Assembly (NCBI GenBank): GCA_016714985.1
Contig: JADKBS010000022.1
Span: 62,001 to 126,000, forward strand
Direction: 5' to 3'
DNA: 64,000 nucleotides
From: Saprospiraceae bacterium
GTDB lineage: Bacteria; Bacteroidota; Bacteroidia; Chitinophagales; Saprospiraceae
Part shown: in pieces, positions 9,031-19,446 of the stretch
How the letters are laid out: the number at the start of each line of letters is the position of its first letter
How positions within the stretch are numbered: the stretch's first letter is position 1
Notes under the pieces: generated by a model
Database searches by the model: none
What the model was told of the DNA's origin: nothing
The model's input: only the letters and a program-made list of their open reading frames with translations
Program-made: the position numbers and the translations under genes

Positions 9031-10968
9031 TCACGGCGTAACCCCACCTCCCGCCAACTCTATCATCGTCGAAAGTTCTTCGACCAGTTCTTTGTCGTTG
9101 CCATTGAAGCCAACGGCTTTGAAGCGGATCTTGCCGTTGCCGTCCACGACGAACTTGGTGGGGATGCCGCTCACGCCAAAGCTCGTCACCACTGCGTTGT
9201 CCAGGTCCATCAGCACATTAAAGGTATAGGAATTGGCGGCGATGAAGTCGCCTGCTGCTTTTTGCTTGTCGTCCACCCGCTCCCAAGTGTCAATGAAGAG
9301 GAACTCGACATCGTTGCGGCCAGCGTATTTATTGACGGCCTGTTGCATGCCGGGGAAGGAGGCTTTGCAGGGGCCGCACCAAGTCGCCCAAAAGTCGAGG
9401 ACGAGCACCTTGCCACGCAGGCTTTCCAAGGAAACCGCTTCGCCCTTTAGGTTGCGGAGCTTGAAGGCTGGCGCATTTTCGTTGAGCATCTTGGCTTCAA
9501 TATCAGCCCGCTTTTTGGCCTTGGCCTCTTTTTCGAGGCTGGCCACGTATTTTTCATAAGCCGATTCGAGGCTATTGTTGGCGAGGAAAAGGCGTTTGTG
9601 CTGTTCCAACATCTTGGTGGTGGCCTTGCCTTCGGCAATGAACTTGGTCAAAACTGCTTCCGTTTCCTTGGCCGAGTTGTTCTTTTCATAAAAAACGGCG
9701 TACCGCTCGTTCATTTCGCCATCGGCGAAATCGTTCTTTTCGCAGGCGATGGTCTGGTATTTAAGCGCATTCTTGTGGTCGCCGTTTTTGTACAGCAGCA
9801 GGGCGTAGGTGTCGGCGTTCATTGCCTTGCTGAATTCCAAATTCCTGGCCCAAGTCTTGGGAGATGTACTGATGGGCCTAGAGGTTGGGCTGTCTATTTC
9901 TTTTTGCAGCATTTCCAGCGACCGGGCGGCGAGTTCCAGTGCTTTTTTCAGGTTCTTGCCTTCTGCTTCGATACTTTCGCCAGACATGGTCCAAGCCAAG
10001 CCGTTCAGCTCACCGGCGGCTCGTTTAGGGTCGGTGATTTGGGCAAACAATTTTTCAAAATTCACCCAGTCGTCGGCCTTGGCATAGTCGCCGGCAATGG
10101 TGCCAGCCCAGGTATTGAGGAAGCGCTCCATGTCTTTTTCTTTGGCGTAGAGCGCCTTGGCAGCGTTGTAAACCTTCAGTTTTTCTTCCACGGTACTGGC
10201 TGCCTTGAAATCGTCTTTCGCTTTGGATTTGCCAAACTGCCCCTTAGGAAATGCTTCATCCGCCCGTTTTTTAAGGGACTCGGCCAATGTTTTATCTTCT
10301 AATGCTGTTGCGATGCTCACCGCCCGGCGAAGTTCATCGTCGGACGCTTTTTTGCTTTTGGTCAAACGCTCCACCTCAGTTTTGGCAGCAGCCAACAAGG
10401 TTTCGTCCTTGAGCTTAAGCCCCAGGCTGGCGCAGGCATTTGCGAAGCGCACCTCCGTGATGGAAGAAGGGTGAGCCGCAAGCTCCTCTTTGGCGAGGTT
10501 CCTGGCCTTCTCCTCATTTTTTTTGATGCCCCCGTTTCCGCCGAATCCATTATAAAACAAGGCTTTCATGGCAAGCGCTCCCTTTACGGGCTTGCTGCCA
10601 TCAGCTTCATAAAGCAAGGTCTTGTAGCCCGTCCCGGCATTGTCGTCCAGTTTTTCAAGTTCCTCGTTTTTGAGGGAAAAAAGAACAGCTTGGGCATTGG
10701 CAGGGGTGGTGAGTGTGGCATTTAAAGCCTCGCCATCTTTGATGAATCGAGGTCAATCGCAGTGGGGTCAGTTTGCGCCACTGGTGTAGATATAAGCCAC
10801 ACCATCAAAGGACACGCCGTCGAGCGGGCCGCCTTTGGGCAGGTAGGCCACCTTGATTTTTTCACCCGCCACTGGCTTTTCGGGCATGGTGGTGAATGCT
10901 TGGGCCATCAAATGATTGGCGAAGGCCAAAAAAACAAGCAAAAACAGGAATTGTATGGACTTTTTCAT
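9031..10968 (-). CDS. TlpA-like thioredoxin family protein, secreted (frameshifted)
   Basis: A secreted or periplasmic thiol-disulfide protein of about 645 residues. It starts at the ATG at 10966-10968 with a signal peptide (MKKSIQFLFLLVFLAFANH..AQ). A beta-rich N-terminal part is followed by a long helical, TPR-like middle rich in K, A and E. The C-terminal ~140 residues are an AhpC/TlpA thioredoxin domain with FWATWCGPCKASF (CxxC redox pair), FLFIDTWE and GIPTKFVVD. The reading frame slips twice near 10730-10775; the text between (TAIDLDSS, LNATLTTPANAQ) is readable in other frames. Such proteins in Bacteroidota reduce cytochrome-maturation or envelope disulfides. The substrate is unknown. 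Confidence 0.78.
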
Positions 10969-11127
10969 TGGAATTGATTGGTTGTGAAAACTTCGTCGAA
11001 GGTAAGGAAACGACAACAAATCAAACAGAAGGTCGCAAGTTTCGCTTTAAATGCTGACCGACAAGCATTATAAAGGCAAGAATGCAGTTCAGTGCTGAGG
11101 TGGAACCCACCTCACTCAACGCTAAAC

Positions 11128-14100
11128 TCAGTTCACCCCTTTCTCACCCACCCCAGCCTTCTCGAACCCTACCCAATCCAACTTACCAATGCCCTGCCCT
11201 TTCGCTTTTTCATTCCTGAAAACAAGCACTACGGTTTGTTGCCCTTTCGAGGCGGAGAGTGGGATTTTCACAGTGGAATTGGCCAACGTGGCCTTGCCGA
11301 GTAGTTTGCCACTTTCGCTGCCAGATCGCACTTCCACGGTGGTGCCAGGCAACGGCTTCTCACTGGGCAAGAACCCAAGGGTCATGCTGCCGACCCCTGT
11401 GAGGTCAATTTTTTCATAGACCAAGAACCGGCCGTGCATCAGGTCATTGACCGTGAAGGTATCGGTCTGTTCCAAACGTTGCCGACGGACGCCTTTGGCG
11501 GCTTTGTTGTAGGTCTCGGCCTCTATTTTTGGGTAGCGGAGCACCAATATTTGCTTGTCGGAAAGTGAATGGCTGCCGCCGGGGCCGCCAAGGTCACGAT
11601 AGCTTGCCTGAACGATATAGGCGCCTTTTTCGCCTTTCCCGATGTGTTCGTCAGTGGTGTAAGTGCCATTAAGGGGCAGGCTTTCCGTGGCCTGCACCTC
11701 GCCCGCCAAGGAGAGGATGTATTTCACGATGTCCTCGGATTCTTTTTGGGTGAGGTTCGGGTGGGCGCTCATGGCGGTTTCGCCCCAGTTGCCTGCGCCA
11801 CCTTTGATGACTTTTTTGCTCAGGTTTTGCACCGCAAACTCGCTGCCGTAGTAGCGGTTGGCGATGTCAATATAGCTGGGGCCGTTCACTTTTGAATCCA
11901 CGGCGTGGCAGGTTTTGCAATCGTTTGCTTCTATCAGTTTTCAGGCCGGTGGCGAACTGTAAACTGCCCATCGTGGCCGACTCCTTCGTCTGGTGCCCCA
12001 TCACGATGGCGGCCACGTCCTGTCCTTCTGCCAGGTAGTCAATGGAGAGTTTCACCCGGCGGGCATCCAGCTTTCCGTTGGCGAGGCTGCCGTCTTCGGG
12101 GTCGCTGACCGCCAGCTGGTAGTCCAGTTTTTCGTTGTCCCAATAAAAGGTCTTGTTTCCGCTCATTTGCCAAGCAACGATCGGGTTTGAGTTGCCGACG
12201 ATGATGGTCTTGCTCGCCCTTGACGAAAGCCCACTTGGGTCGGTCACTTTCAACTTCACTTCGTACTCACCGGGGGTCGTGAAGGTATAGTCAAACCCGA
12301 CCGTCTTGAAAAGCTCCTTGCTACCTGCCACCGACCATTCGTACTTCAGCTCATCCCCATCATAGTCCTTTGACGAAGCGGCACTTAACCGCAATTTTAG
12401 TGGTGCAGCACCCATTGCTACCATGCTGTCAATCTTTGCCACTGGCCGTCGGTTGCCCGCTGCAAATTCGATTTTGTTCAAACGGGCATCGGGGTTTTGG
12501 GCAAACCATTGCATGCCATATTCCAGCACATACAGCGCCCCATCTGGGCCAAAGGCCATGTCCATCGGCCGGCTCCATTTTTCATTGGGGAGGAAGGGAT
12601 CGGCCTGTACAAAGCCACCTTTTTCGTCCATCGTGACGATGAAAATGTAGTTGCGCATCCATTCGTAGATGAAAAATTTCCCATCAAAATACTCGGGAAA
12701 AACATTGGGCGCTTGATCGTTTCCAAACACTGACTGCCAACTAGTGACTGCCGACTGCCGACTGTAAACAGGGCCGGCCATTGGATTTTTACCGCCAGTG
12801 GCGAGCCAAGGGAATTCAAGGCTTTCGTCGTAGCTGTACCAAATCAGGGGCGGAGTGAGTGGGGGTAATTCCTTTAGGCCCGTGTTGAAGGGTGAGTTGT
12901 TGAGGGGCTTGTCGGGGTTGTGCAGCGGGCCGCTTTTTTTCGTTGCAAAATTGTAATCGAAATAAGTGTGGTTGCCTCGGAACAAGGGCCAGCCATAGTA
13001 CCCTGCCTCACAAGCCCTTCCCCAGAAATCGTAGCCCTTTGAGCCACGGTCAACGCCGTTCTTGCCAGCATCGGGGCCTACGTCGCCCCAATAGAGGCAA
13101 TCCGTTTTTTTGTCAACGGCGATGCGATAAGGATTGCGGCAGCCCATGACATAGATTTCGGGGCGAGTCAAAGGCGTTCCCTCTGGAAAAAGGTTGCCCT
13201 TGGGAATGGTATAAGTGCCGTCAGGTTGCGGGGTGATGCGAAGTATTTTGCCACGTAGGTCATTGGTATTGGAGGAAGAGCGGCGGGCATCGTAGAGTTC
13301 CCGGCCAGGCCGTCCATCTGAGGGTGAAAAGCCATCCGACTCAAAGGGGTTGGTATTGTCGCCCGTGCTGAGGAAGAGGTTGCCTTTTGAATCGAAATCT
13401 ATGGAGCCGCCCGTGTGGCAGCAGCCTACTTGCTCCGGCACTTCCAGCAGTACTTTTTCTTTGCTGTGGTGGATAATGTCGTCCGTAAAGTCGAAGCGGC
13501 TGAGGCGGTTGCGTTCCGGCCTCCTTCCATCAAGGAGTAGAAAATATAGATCCAGTGGTTCTTTTGGTAATTGGGGTCAAAGGCAACGCCCATTACCCCT
13601 TCTTCGAACTCCTTGTAAACGGGCATGTGGACGATGGTCTCCACGGTGTCCCATTCTGGGTAATAGATTTTGATAGCACCTTTTCGTTCCACAAAAAGCA
13701 CCTTGCCGCTGCCGTCGGGGAAAACAGCCAACTCGGTGGGTTCGTCTAAGTTCTCGGCCAGTACCGTGCGCACAAAGCGTTCGGGTGGCGGTATGCGCTG
13801 GGTTTTGGCCTTGGAGTAGTCCAATTTGCCTTTGCCAATCGCCCATTTGATGCCACCTGCCAAATGTTTCAAATAGTTTTCTTCTGTAAAACTCTCTTCT
13901 GTATGCCCCAGCCCCGTGTAAAACGAGCGGCCACCTTCGTATTCCTGGTACCATGAAATGGGATGGGATGCACCGTGCTTGCCACCTTGGAAGCTGTTTT
14001 CATCAAGCGTCAAAAGCAGTTTCACCTGCTCGGACAGGAACGGTTTTTTGCTGTCAAATGTCCAGCGGACGTTCATCGGCACGTTGATGGCGGCATCGGA

Positions 14101-14681
14101 GCTGTCGGTACTGCTGTGGGTATAGTTGCCTTTGGCCCCTGTGATATAGACCTTGTCGTTGGGTGGTACGGGCTTGAAAGTGTACCATTCATCGGTGCGG
14201 GGCCATGTTGCAGGAAGGCCTTTGTAGCAGGGTGGCTATTATCTGATACGTTGACGGTGGCCTGCTGAATCGCTGGGTGTTCATCGAAAAACGCCCCAAC
14301 CAATTTGCCGTACCATTTCCAATCATATTCGGAGGCCGCTGCGCCGTGGATTCCCACAAAGCCCCCGCCAGCTTCCACAAATCGCTGAAAATCAGCTTGT
14401 TGCCAATTGTTTAACACATCGCCCGAGGTGTTGAAGAAAACAACAGTGGCGTATTGCTTCAAATTTTCTTCGGTGAAAACCGTGCTGTCCTCGGTGGCTT
14501 CCACGGCGAAGCCCTGCCTTTGGCCAAGTGTTTTTATGGCCTCTACCCCCGCCTCGATATTGGCGTGACGATAGCCTGCTGTCTTTGAAAAGACAAGGAC
14601 TTTCGGTTCAGGGCCACAAGCAGTTAAGAGGAAAAAAATAGAAACGGAAAACAAAATTCCAGTCAGGTGTTTCAACGCCAT
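11128..14681 (-). CDS. Modular lipoprotein: ThuA / sugar dehydrogenase / PKD / cytochrome c / CBM-like (frameshifted)
   Basis: One gene of about 1,180 codons broken by three frame slips (near 14205, 13515 and 11925; the last is an A4 run). Order: lipoprotein signal (FFLLTACGPEP); ThuA-like domain (HANIEAGVEAIK, GGFVGIHGAAA, GGRSFYTGLGHT); PQQ-type glucose/sorbosone dehydrogenase propeller (VERKGAIKIYYPE, EEGVMGVAFDP, HTGGSIDFDSKGNLFLSTG, MGCRNPYRI); PKD domain (SKDYDGDELKYEWS); class I cytochrome c with the CxxCH read as NDCKTCHAVD; and a C-terminal beta domain (KIEAETYNKAAKG) resembling a carbohydrate-binding module. Likely an outer-membrane or periplasmic sugar oxidase delivering electrons to its own haem. 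The substrate is not evident. An array of GGCAGTC units lies in frame at 12731-12768. Confidence 0.82.
12731..12768. repeat. GGCAGTC-type 7-bp array inside coding sequence
   Basis: On the minus strand, four near-copies of GGCAGTC occur within the sugar dehydrogenase domain and encode SRQSAVTSWQSV. The propeller neighbours (GPVY before, FPEYFDGKFFIYEWMR after) are well conserved in the family, so the array looks like an in-frame insertion into a surface loop. Confidence 0.6.
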
Positions 14682-14741
14682 TGCCTAAGATTTTAGGAGG
14701 CAAGGATAGCGTTTTTCGATGAAACACAAGGCGTCGTCACC

Positions 14742-16085
14742 TCAATTGAAACTGATTTTACTAAGGAGGGCAGTGGGGGCAGTGGACTGGGAAGGGAAAT
14801 CATACTGATAAATGCCGTCCGTTCCGACCACGATGATTAGGTTGGATGGGCTAGGCATTGTCAATACATCATAGGCATTGAGGTCTTTAAAATGGGCCAC
14901 CATGTTTTGAGTGACTTGTGCAACGTTGGATACATCAAATATTTTTAAACCATCAGATCCATCGCAGAAGAACAATAAATCTTCCCGAAAACTAAGCCCT
15001 CGTGGGTCGCTCATTGGATACTCCCTACCACTTGAAGATGTGTTAATTTCAGGGATTTCAGTTACGATAAGTTCATTCTCTTCCGAAAGGCAGCCGGAAT
15101 CAATGTTCTTGGAAACAAAGGCAAGCCCGTCCTTAAAAGCAATTGGGTCGCAAGCAGAAGCATTTGGAATCGAATAGCCGATGGATGGAACAGCGGTATT
15201 TGCCACCTCGTAAACAAAGATGCCGCCGTTGAAGGCTACGGCCAGTTTGTTTTCATAATTGAGGAGCCTTATTCCACCTATCCCAAGGTTATGGGTGGCA
15301 AGCGGTTCAGGCTGGATTGGGTTAATTAAGTCATACACTTCAAGGTTGTCCTTATTGATGGCATACAGCTTGCCATCCAAAATGGTAAATTGGGCGATGG
15401 TAGCCTCGCTGAGCAAATTTGATATGCCATCAAAATTGGTTGTCGAGTCTAAACTATTTACAACCGCAAATTCATTGCCACTGAAAATCTGTTTTTGCGA
15501 AATGTCCACTAATTGGCCCTCGTTATTGGAAACATACTCACCATACGACCCACAGTCCAAAACCTCCGTAGTTGGTACAGCTGTGTAGGTGAAAGCAACC
15601 TCGTCACTCGTTTCGTTTTGCCAGAAAGCGTGAAAGACATGCTGCAACCTACTGGTTGGCTGGTGAGGTAATTGGTCGGCTATGGTGCCAGGAGCCAAGC
15701 TGGCTAGTTCAAACACCAAAAGGTCAACATAGCTATTGGCATATAAGATGCCGTTGTTGACCATAAAATTATAGTTGCCGGGGATGGCCAAGAACCCTGT
15801 CTTAATTGGATTACGAGGGTCGGCATTGTTGATGAGGTGAATGCCCTTCCCTTTTTCATTGATAAAAAGATAAGCGCCGTCGCTCACTACCCGGCCTGGG
15901 GCTTGAATGGGCCTTGGGGATTCTGCTACAATGGCCGTATTCCGAGCAACCTCCAAGTTCTCAAAGATTGGCTCAACACGAGTGAAAGTGGCACTCCTTG
16001 TGCAAGAGTCCTTCAAGCATCCCTGCATGGTGAGACTACCAATAACAATTCCAAGTAAAAAAATATGTTGCCGTAAGTTCATCAA
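14742..16085 (-). CDS. LVIVD-repeat lipoprotein
   Basis: A 447-residue lipoprotein, signal peptide ending in LTMQGCLKD (lipobox cysteine near residue 23). The rest is a beta-propeller-like chain of LVIVD repeats: GIHLINNADPRNP, LVFELAS, LEVYDLINP, LKIFDVSN and a terminal IYQYDFPSQ. These repeats are common in surface proteins of Bacteroidota; no catalytic role is established. The start is the ATG at 16083-16085. It lies 60 bp downstream of the ThuA/dehydrogenase gene start on the same strand, without overlap. No break is seen. Surface exposure and function are inferred only from the lipoprotein signal. Confidence 0.8.
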   Translation of the reverse strand: MMNLRQHIFLLGIVIGSLTMQGCLKDSCTRSATFTRVEPIFENLEVARNTAIVAESPRPIQAPGRVVSDGAYLFINEKGKGIHLINNADPRNPIKTGFLAIPGNYNFMVNNGILYANSYVDLLVFELASLAPGTIADQLPHQPTSRLQHVFHAFWQNETSDEVAFTYTAVPTTEVLDCGSYGEYVSNNEGQLVDISQKQIFSGNEFAVVNSLDSTTNFDGISNLLSEATIAQFTILDGKLYAINKDNLEVYDLINPIQPEPLATHNLGIGGIRLLNYENKLAVAFNGGIFVYEVANTAVPSIGYSIPNASACDPIAFKDGLAFVSKNIDSGCLSEENELIVTEIPEINTSSSGREYPMSDPRGLSFREDLLFFCDGSDGLKIFDVSNVAQVTQNMVAHFKDLNAYDVLTMPSPSNLIIVVGTDGIYQYDFPSQSTAPTALLSKISFN

Positions 16086-16438
16086 GCAGTACTATTAACT
16101 AAGCCGTCTTTGGGGGTTGCGAAGATACCAGGCTTTTGCAAAAACATTGGAGGTTAAGCCATTGTTGAACGAATGCCTCTCTCGACAATGGCTCAACCAT
16201 TATGCAACTAAGGTTCCATTTGCTTACTAGGATTAATTGTTGAGACACAAAAAGCATGGTTTACAGTTGGGTATCGTGGGCTAGAATATTCACAAAGAGG
16301 CTCAAAATTGAATTAATAATGGAATTTGCTAATTTTGCGTGGCTAAAAGCGTTTGTTATGGGGCAAACTAGGGATGAATCCCCTAAAAATATTGAAAGCC
16401 TCTTACGCCGCTCTTAGTTTACTTCAACTCTCCAAAAC
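16086..16438. other. Intergenic region between divergent lipoprotein genes
   Basis: 353 bp without a supported gene. It contains an imperfect hairpin at 16152-16198 (GGTTAAGCCATTGT with a partner ACAATGGCTCAACC, 13 of 14 pairs, 19-nt loop). As it lies between divergent genes, it is more likely an operator or REP-type structure than a terminator. No -7 element matching TAnnTTTG was recognised next to either start. Confidence 0.5.
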
Positions 16439-16870
16439 ATGTCAATTAAATTCTCCATTACCCTCTTATTCGGAGGATGCCTGATATTGTCTTGCCAGAA
16501 CGACACGACATCAGCCACCAATCAGAAGCCTGAATACGAAAAAAATGAACTACTGGGCCGATGGGAATTGCAAAGGGGGTTCAGAAACGGTAAAGAAACG
16601 GAGACACTCACAGGGACTTACTATGAGTTTTCGGAGAAAACCATGAAAACCAACCTGACACCGACAACCATGGAAACCACCTACGAGTACAACTACTCCG
16701 ACAATGAAATCAAGCAGAAAGGCGAGATTCCTTTGGTGTACGCTGTGGACTCACTCAACGCAGATTTTCTGCAATTGAGTGTAACTATCAACAGTTTCCC
16801 ATTCAAATTAGAATTAAGAAAATCCCAGCCAAGCACCAGCGAAGGCGAGCTTGACGCTATTAGCCTTTGA
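16439..16870 (+). CDS. Small lipoprotein, lipocalin-like
   Basis: A 143-residue predicted lipoprotein. The signal peptide ends in CLILSCQNDTT. The mature part begins with LLGRWELQRGFRNGK and has TGTYYEFSEKTM, METTYEYNYSDNEI and a closing strand pair, a pattern seen in lipocalin-like domains (DUF4923/5004-type) of Bacteroidota. No catalytic residues. The start is the ATG at 16439 following CCAAAAC. It stands alone, on the strand opposite to both neighbours. Function unknown. Confidence 0.6.
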   Translation: MSIKFSITLLFGGCLILSCQNDTTSATNQKPEYEKNELLGRWELQRGFRNGKETETLTGTYYEFSEKTMKTNLTPTTMETTYEYNYSDNEIKQKGEIPLVYAVDSLNADFLQLSVTINSFPFKLELRKSQPSTSEGELDAISL

Positions 16871-17028
16871 GGGTGTTCAGGCTACAGTTGGGTCCAATAA
16901 ACGTAGTGCCCGATTGGTAGATCTGAAAGAAGGGGTTATCAAACCCCGACAGTACAGAATGTATAGCTAGCGCCACCAAGTTATGTGCATGTTTTCAACA
17001 TGTCTCCAACAATTCAAACTTGATTCCC

Positions 17029-18216
17029 TTAAATCACGCCCAGTTCCTTCCCAACCTTTGTAAAAGCAGCGACCGCCTTTTCCAGGTGCTCCTGTTCGTG
17101 GGCGGCTGAGATCTGCACCCTTATGCGAGCCTTGCCTTTTGGCACGACAGGGAAGAAGAAGCCAATGACATAGATACCTTCATCCAACAGTTTTGTAGCA
17201 AAATTCTGAGCAAGCACGGCATCGTACAGCATGATGGGCACAATCGGGTGTACACCCGGTATGATGTCGAAGCCTGCCGTGGTCATTGCATTTCGGAACC
17301 ACTGGGTGTTTCGTTCCAATTTGTCACGGAGGTCGGTAGTCTCTGTCAACATGTCGAGCACGGCAATGGAGGCCCCGGCTATGGAAGGGGCAAGTGTGTT
17401 GGAGAACAAGTAAGGCCGGCTGCGCTGGCGCAATAGTTCCACGATTTCCTTCCTAGCGGCTGTGAAGCCACCACTCGCTCCGCCAAGTGCCTTGCCAAAG
17501 GTGCCAGTTATGACATCGACCCTGTCCATCACACCTCGGTGTTCGTGAGTGCCCCGACCCGTTTTTCCAAGGAAGCCAGTAGCATGGCATTCGTCAATGG
17601 CCACCATCGCATCGTATTTATCGGCCAAGTCGCAGATTTTGTCCAACTGTGCAATGGTGCCATCCATACTGAAGGCCCCATCGGTGAAAATCATCCGGCG
17701 TCGGGCGTCTTGGCAAGATTTGAGTTGTTCTTCCAAGTCGGCCATATCGTTGTGCTTGTAGCGAAGGCGGTTTGCCTTGCAAAGCCGAATGCCGTCAATG
17801 ATGCTGGCATGGTTGAGTTCATCGGAAATAATCGCATCTTCCGCCCCAAGCAATGGCTCGAAAAGGCCGCCGTTTGCATCAAAAGCCGCTGCATAAAGGA
17901 TGGCGTCCTCCTGGCCAAGGAAGTCGGCAGTTTTCCGCTCAAGGGTCTTGTGCAAATCCTGTGTCCCACAGATGAAGCGCACGGAAGAAAGGCCAAAACC
18001 ATGCGTCTTGATTGCTTCGTGCGCCGCTTCAATCACTTTTGGGTGGGCGGAAAGTCCCAGGTAATTGTTGGCGCAGAAGTTCAGCACCTCGAGTCCTTGG
18101 TCAGTTTTTATAATGGGGCCTTGAGGCGTCACAATGACCCGCTCTTTTTTATACAGCCCTGCGTCTTTTATTTCTTGAATCTCTTGCTGGAGTGCCTTGC
18201 GAACGTTATTGAACAT
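17029..18216 (-). CDS. kbl: Glycine C-acetyltransferase (2-amino-3-ketobutyrate CoA ligase)
   Basis: PLP enzyme of the alpha-oxoamine synthase family. It cleaves 2-amino-3-oxobutyrate with CoA into glycine and acetyl-CoA, the second step of threonine degradation. The length, 395 residues, equals the usual ~397. N50NYLGLS, the His near DELNHAS (H136), VAIDECHATG (D208, H211) and the PLP lysine in GTFGKALGG (K242) are all present. Start at 18214-18216. The upstream gene on the same strand, tdh, makes its substrate; the 68 bp spacer supports one operon. A 2-amino-3-ketobutyrate role is favoured over serine palmitoyltransferase or KAS because of this neighbour. Confidence 0.95.
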   Translation of the reverse strand: MFNNVRKALQQEIQEIKDAGLYKKERVIVTPQGPIIKTDQGLEVLNFCANNYLGLSAHPKVIEAAHEAIKTHGFGLSSVRFICGTQDLHKTLERKTADFLGQEDAILYAAAFDANGGLFEPLLGAEDAIISDELNHASIIDGIRLCKANRLRYKHNDMADLEEQLKSCQDARRRMIFTDGAFSMDGTIAQLDKICDLADKYDAMVAIDECHATGFLGKTGRGTHEHRGVMDRVDVITGTFGKALGGASGGFTAARKEIVELLRQRSRPYLFSNTLAPSIAGASIAVLDMLTETTDLRDKLERNTQWFRNAMTTAGFDIIPGVHPIVPIMLYDAVLAQNFATKLLDEGIYVIGFFFPVVPKGKARIRVQISAAHEQEHLEKAVAAFTKVGKELGVI

Positions 18217-18284
18217 GGTTTGTATATTGTTGAATTAATGTATTGTCTCAAAACCATACATCTTTTAAAATTGGTAAATCAAAA

Positions 18285-19235
18285 TCAAGCAGATTGATAT
18301 TTCGCTGTCAAATGAAACAACATATCCGCCGTCATTTTTTCAAGGTCATAAGCTGGCTTCCAGCCCCAATCAGACCCTGCAACTGAGTCATCAATGCTCT
18401 CCGGCCAGCTTTCTGCGATTTTCTGCCGAAAGTCTGGTGAATAGGAGATCTCGAAACTGGGTTTCACGCTTTGGATAGAAGCCGCAATCTCAGTCGGTGA
18501 AAAACTCATACCTGCTAAGTTGTAGCTGGTGCGTTCGTTTATTCTACTGGTGTCAGCTTCCATCAGTTCTAAGGTGGCTCGAATGGCATCGTCCATGTAA
18601 ATCATGGGTAAGACGGTATTTTCATCGAGAAAGCAGTTGTAGTGCTCTCCCCTTACAGCATAGTGGTAAATGTCCACGGCATAGTCCGTCGTGCCACCCC
18701 CAGGGTCGCTTTGCCAGCCGACGACGCCGGGGTATCGAAGGGAGCGAACGTCCATCCCGTACTTCAAATGGTAATACTGGCTCCAAAGCTCACCTGCCGA
18801 TTTGCTCATTCCATAAACAGTGGTAGGTTTCAAAACTGCATCCTGCGGTGTCAGCTGCCTGGGAATGTCCGCCCCGAAAACGGCAATGGAACTTGGGTAG
18901 AAGATTTTTGCCACATTCTTTTCACGGGCCACCTCAAACACGTTGAAAAGTCCACCCATGTTAATGTCCCAAGTTTGTAAGGGGTTTTGCTCTCCTTTGG
19001 CGGAAAGTATGGCTGCGAGGTGATAAACCTGTGTGATGCTGTGTCGCTCCACGGCGGAGGCGATGGCTTTAGCGTCCATCACATTGAGTAGTTCAAACTG
19101 ACCATCATGGCCATTGTCGGCCCGAATATCCGTTGCCAGCACATTGTTTTCGCCAAACTCCTTCCTCAATGCACCCGTCAGTACCGAGCCGATTTGGCCA
19201 TTGGCGCCAATGACAAGTATGCTTTCTTTGCTCAT
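18285..19235 (-). CDS. tdh: NAD-dependent L-threonine 3-dehydrogenase, SDR type
   Basis: Extended short-chain dehydrogenase that oxidises L-threonine to 2-amino-3-oxobutyrate. The 316-residue protein opens with the NAD-binding motif ILVIGANGQIGS, followed by AAILSAKGEQNP, YPSSIAVFGAD and the catalytic YGMSKSAGELW (Tyr-x3-Lys). YPGVVGWQSDPGGGTTDYAV is the region that distinguishes SDR-type threonine dehydrogenases from UDP-glucose epimerases. Start ATG at 19233-19235. It precedes kbl on the same strand, so the pair would convert threonine to glycine plus acetyl-CoA. Confidence 0.92.
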   Translation of the reverse strand: MSKESILVIGANGQIGSVLTGALRKEFGENNVLATDIRADNGHDGQFELLNVMDAKAIASAVERHSITQVYHLAAILSAKGEQNPLQTWDINMGGLFNVFEVAREKNVAKIFYPSSIAVFGADIPRQLTPQDAVLKPTTVYGMSKSAGELWSQYYHLKYGMDVRSLRYPGVVGWQSDPGGGTTDYAVDIYHYAVRGEHYNCFLDENTVLPMIYMDDAIRATLELMEADTSRINERTSYNLAGMSFSPTEIAASIQSVKPSFEISYSPDFRQKIAESWPESIDDSVAGSDWGWKPAYDLEKMTADMLFHLTAKYQSA

Positions 19236-19358
19236 AGCGATTTTTACGAAGGTTGGTGAACGATGGACGAAAATCGGGTTGCCATTTTTTTACCCAAAAC
19301 TATCGCTTTCCCTTCACTTGCCCTTTGGTTAGGATTTGTGGGCGAAAGGTAGGAATTC

Positions 19359-19424
19359 GTTATTACTTTGGAGGTGAAGGGAGATGGGAGAAAAAATTAT
19401 TTTTTCCTCACACCTTCCACGTTT
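19359..19424. mobile_element. Probable degenerate half-copy of the double-hairpin MITE
   Basis: GTTATTACTTTGGAGG resembles the GTAACTACTTAGGAGG end of the family and is followed by a damaged hairpin A (GGGAGAAAAAA and TTTTTTCCTC). Hairpin B is missing. AGGAATTC before and AGGAATGG after match in 6 of 8 positions. It lies between tdh and the HsdR_N-type gene. Confidence 0.4.
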
Positions 19425-19446
19425 AGGAATGGTTGATACGGAAAAT

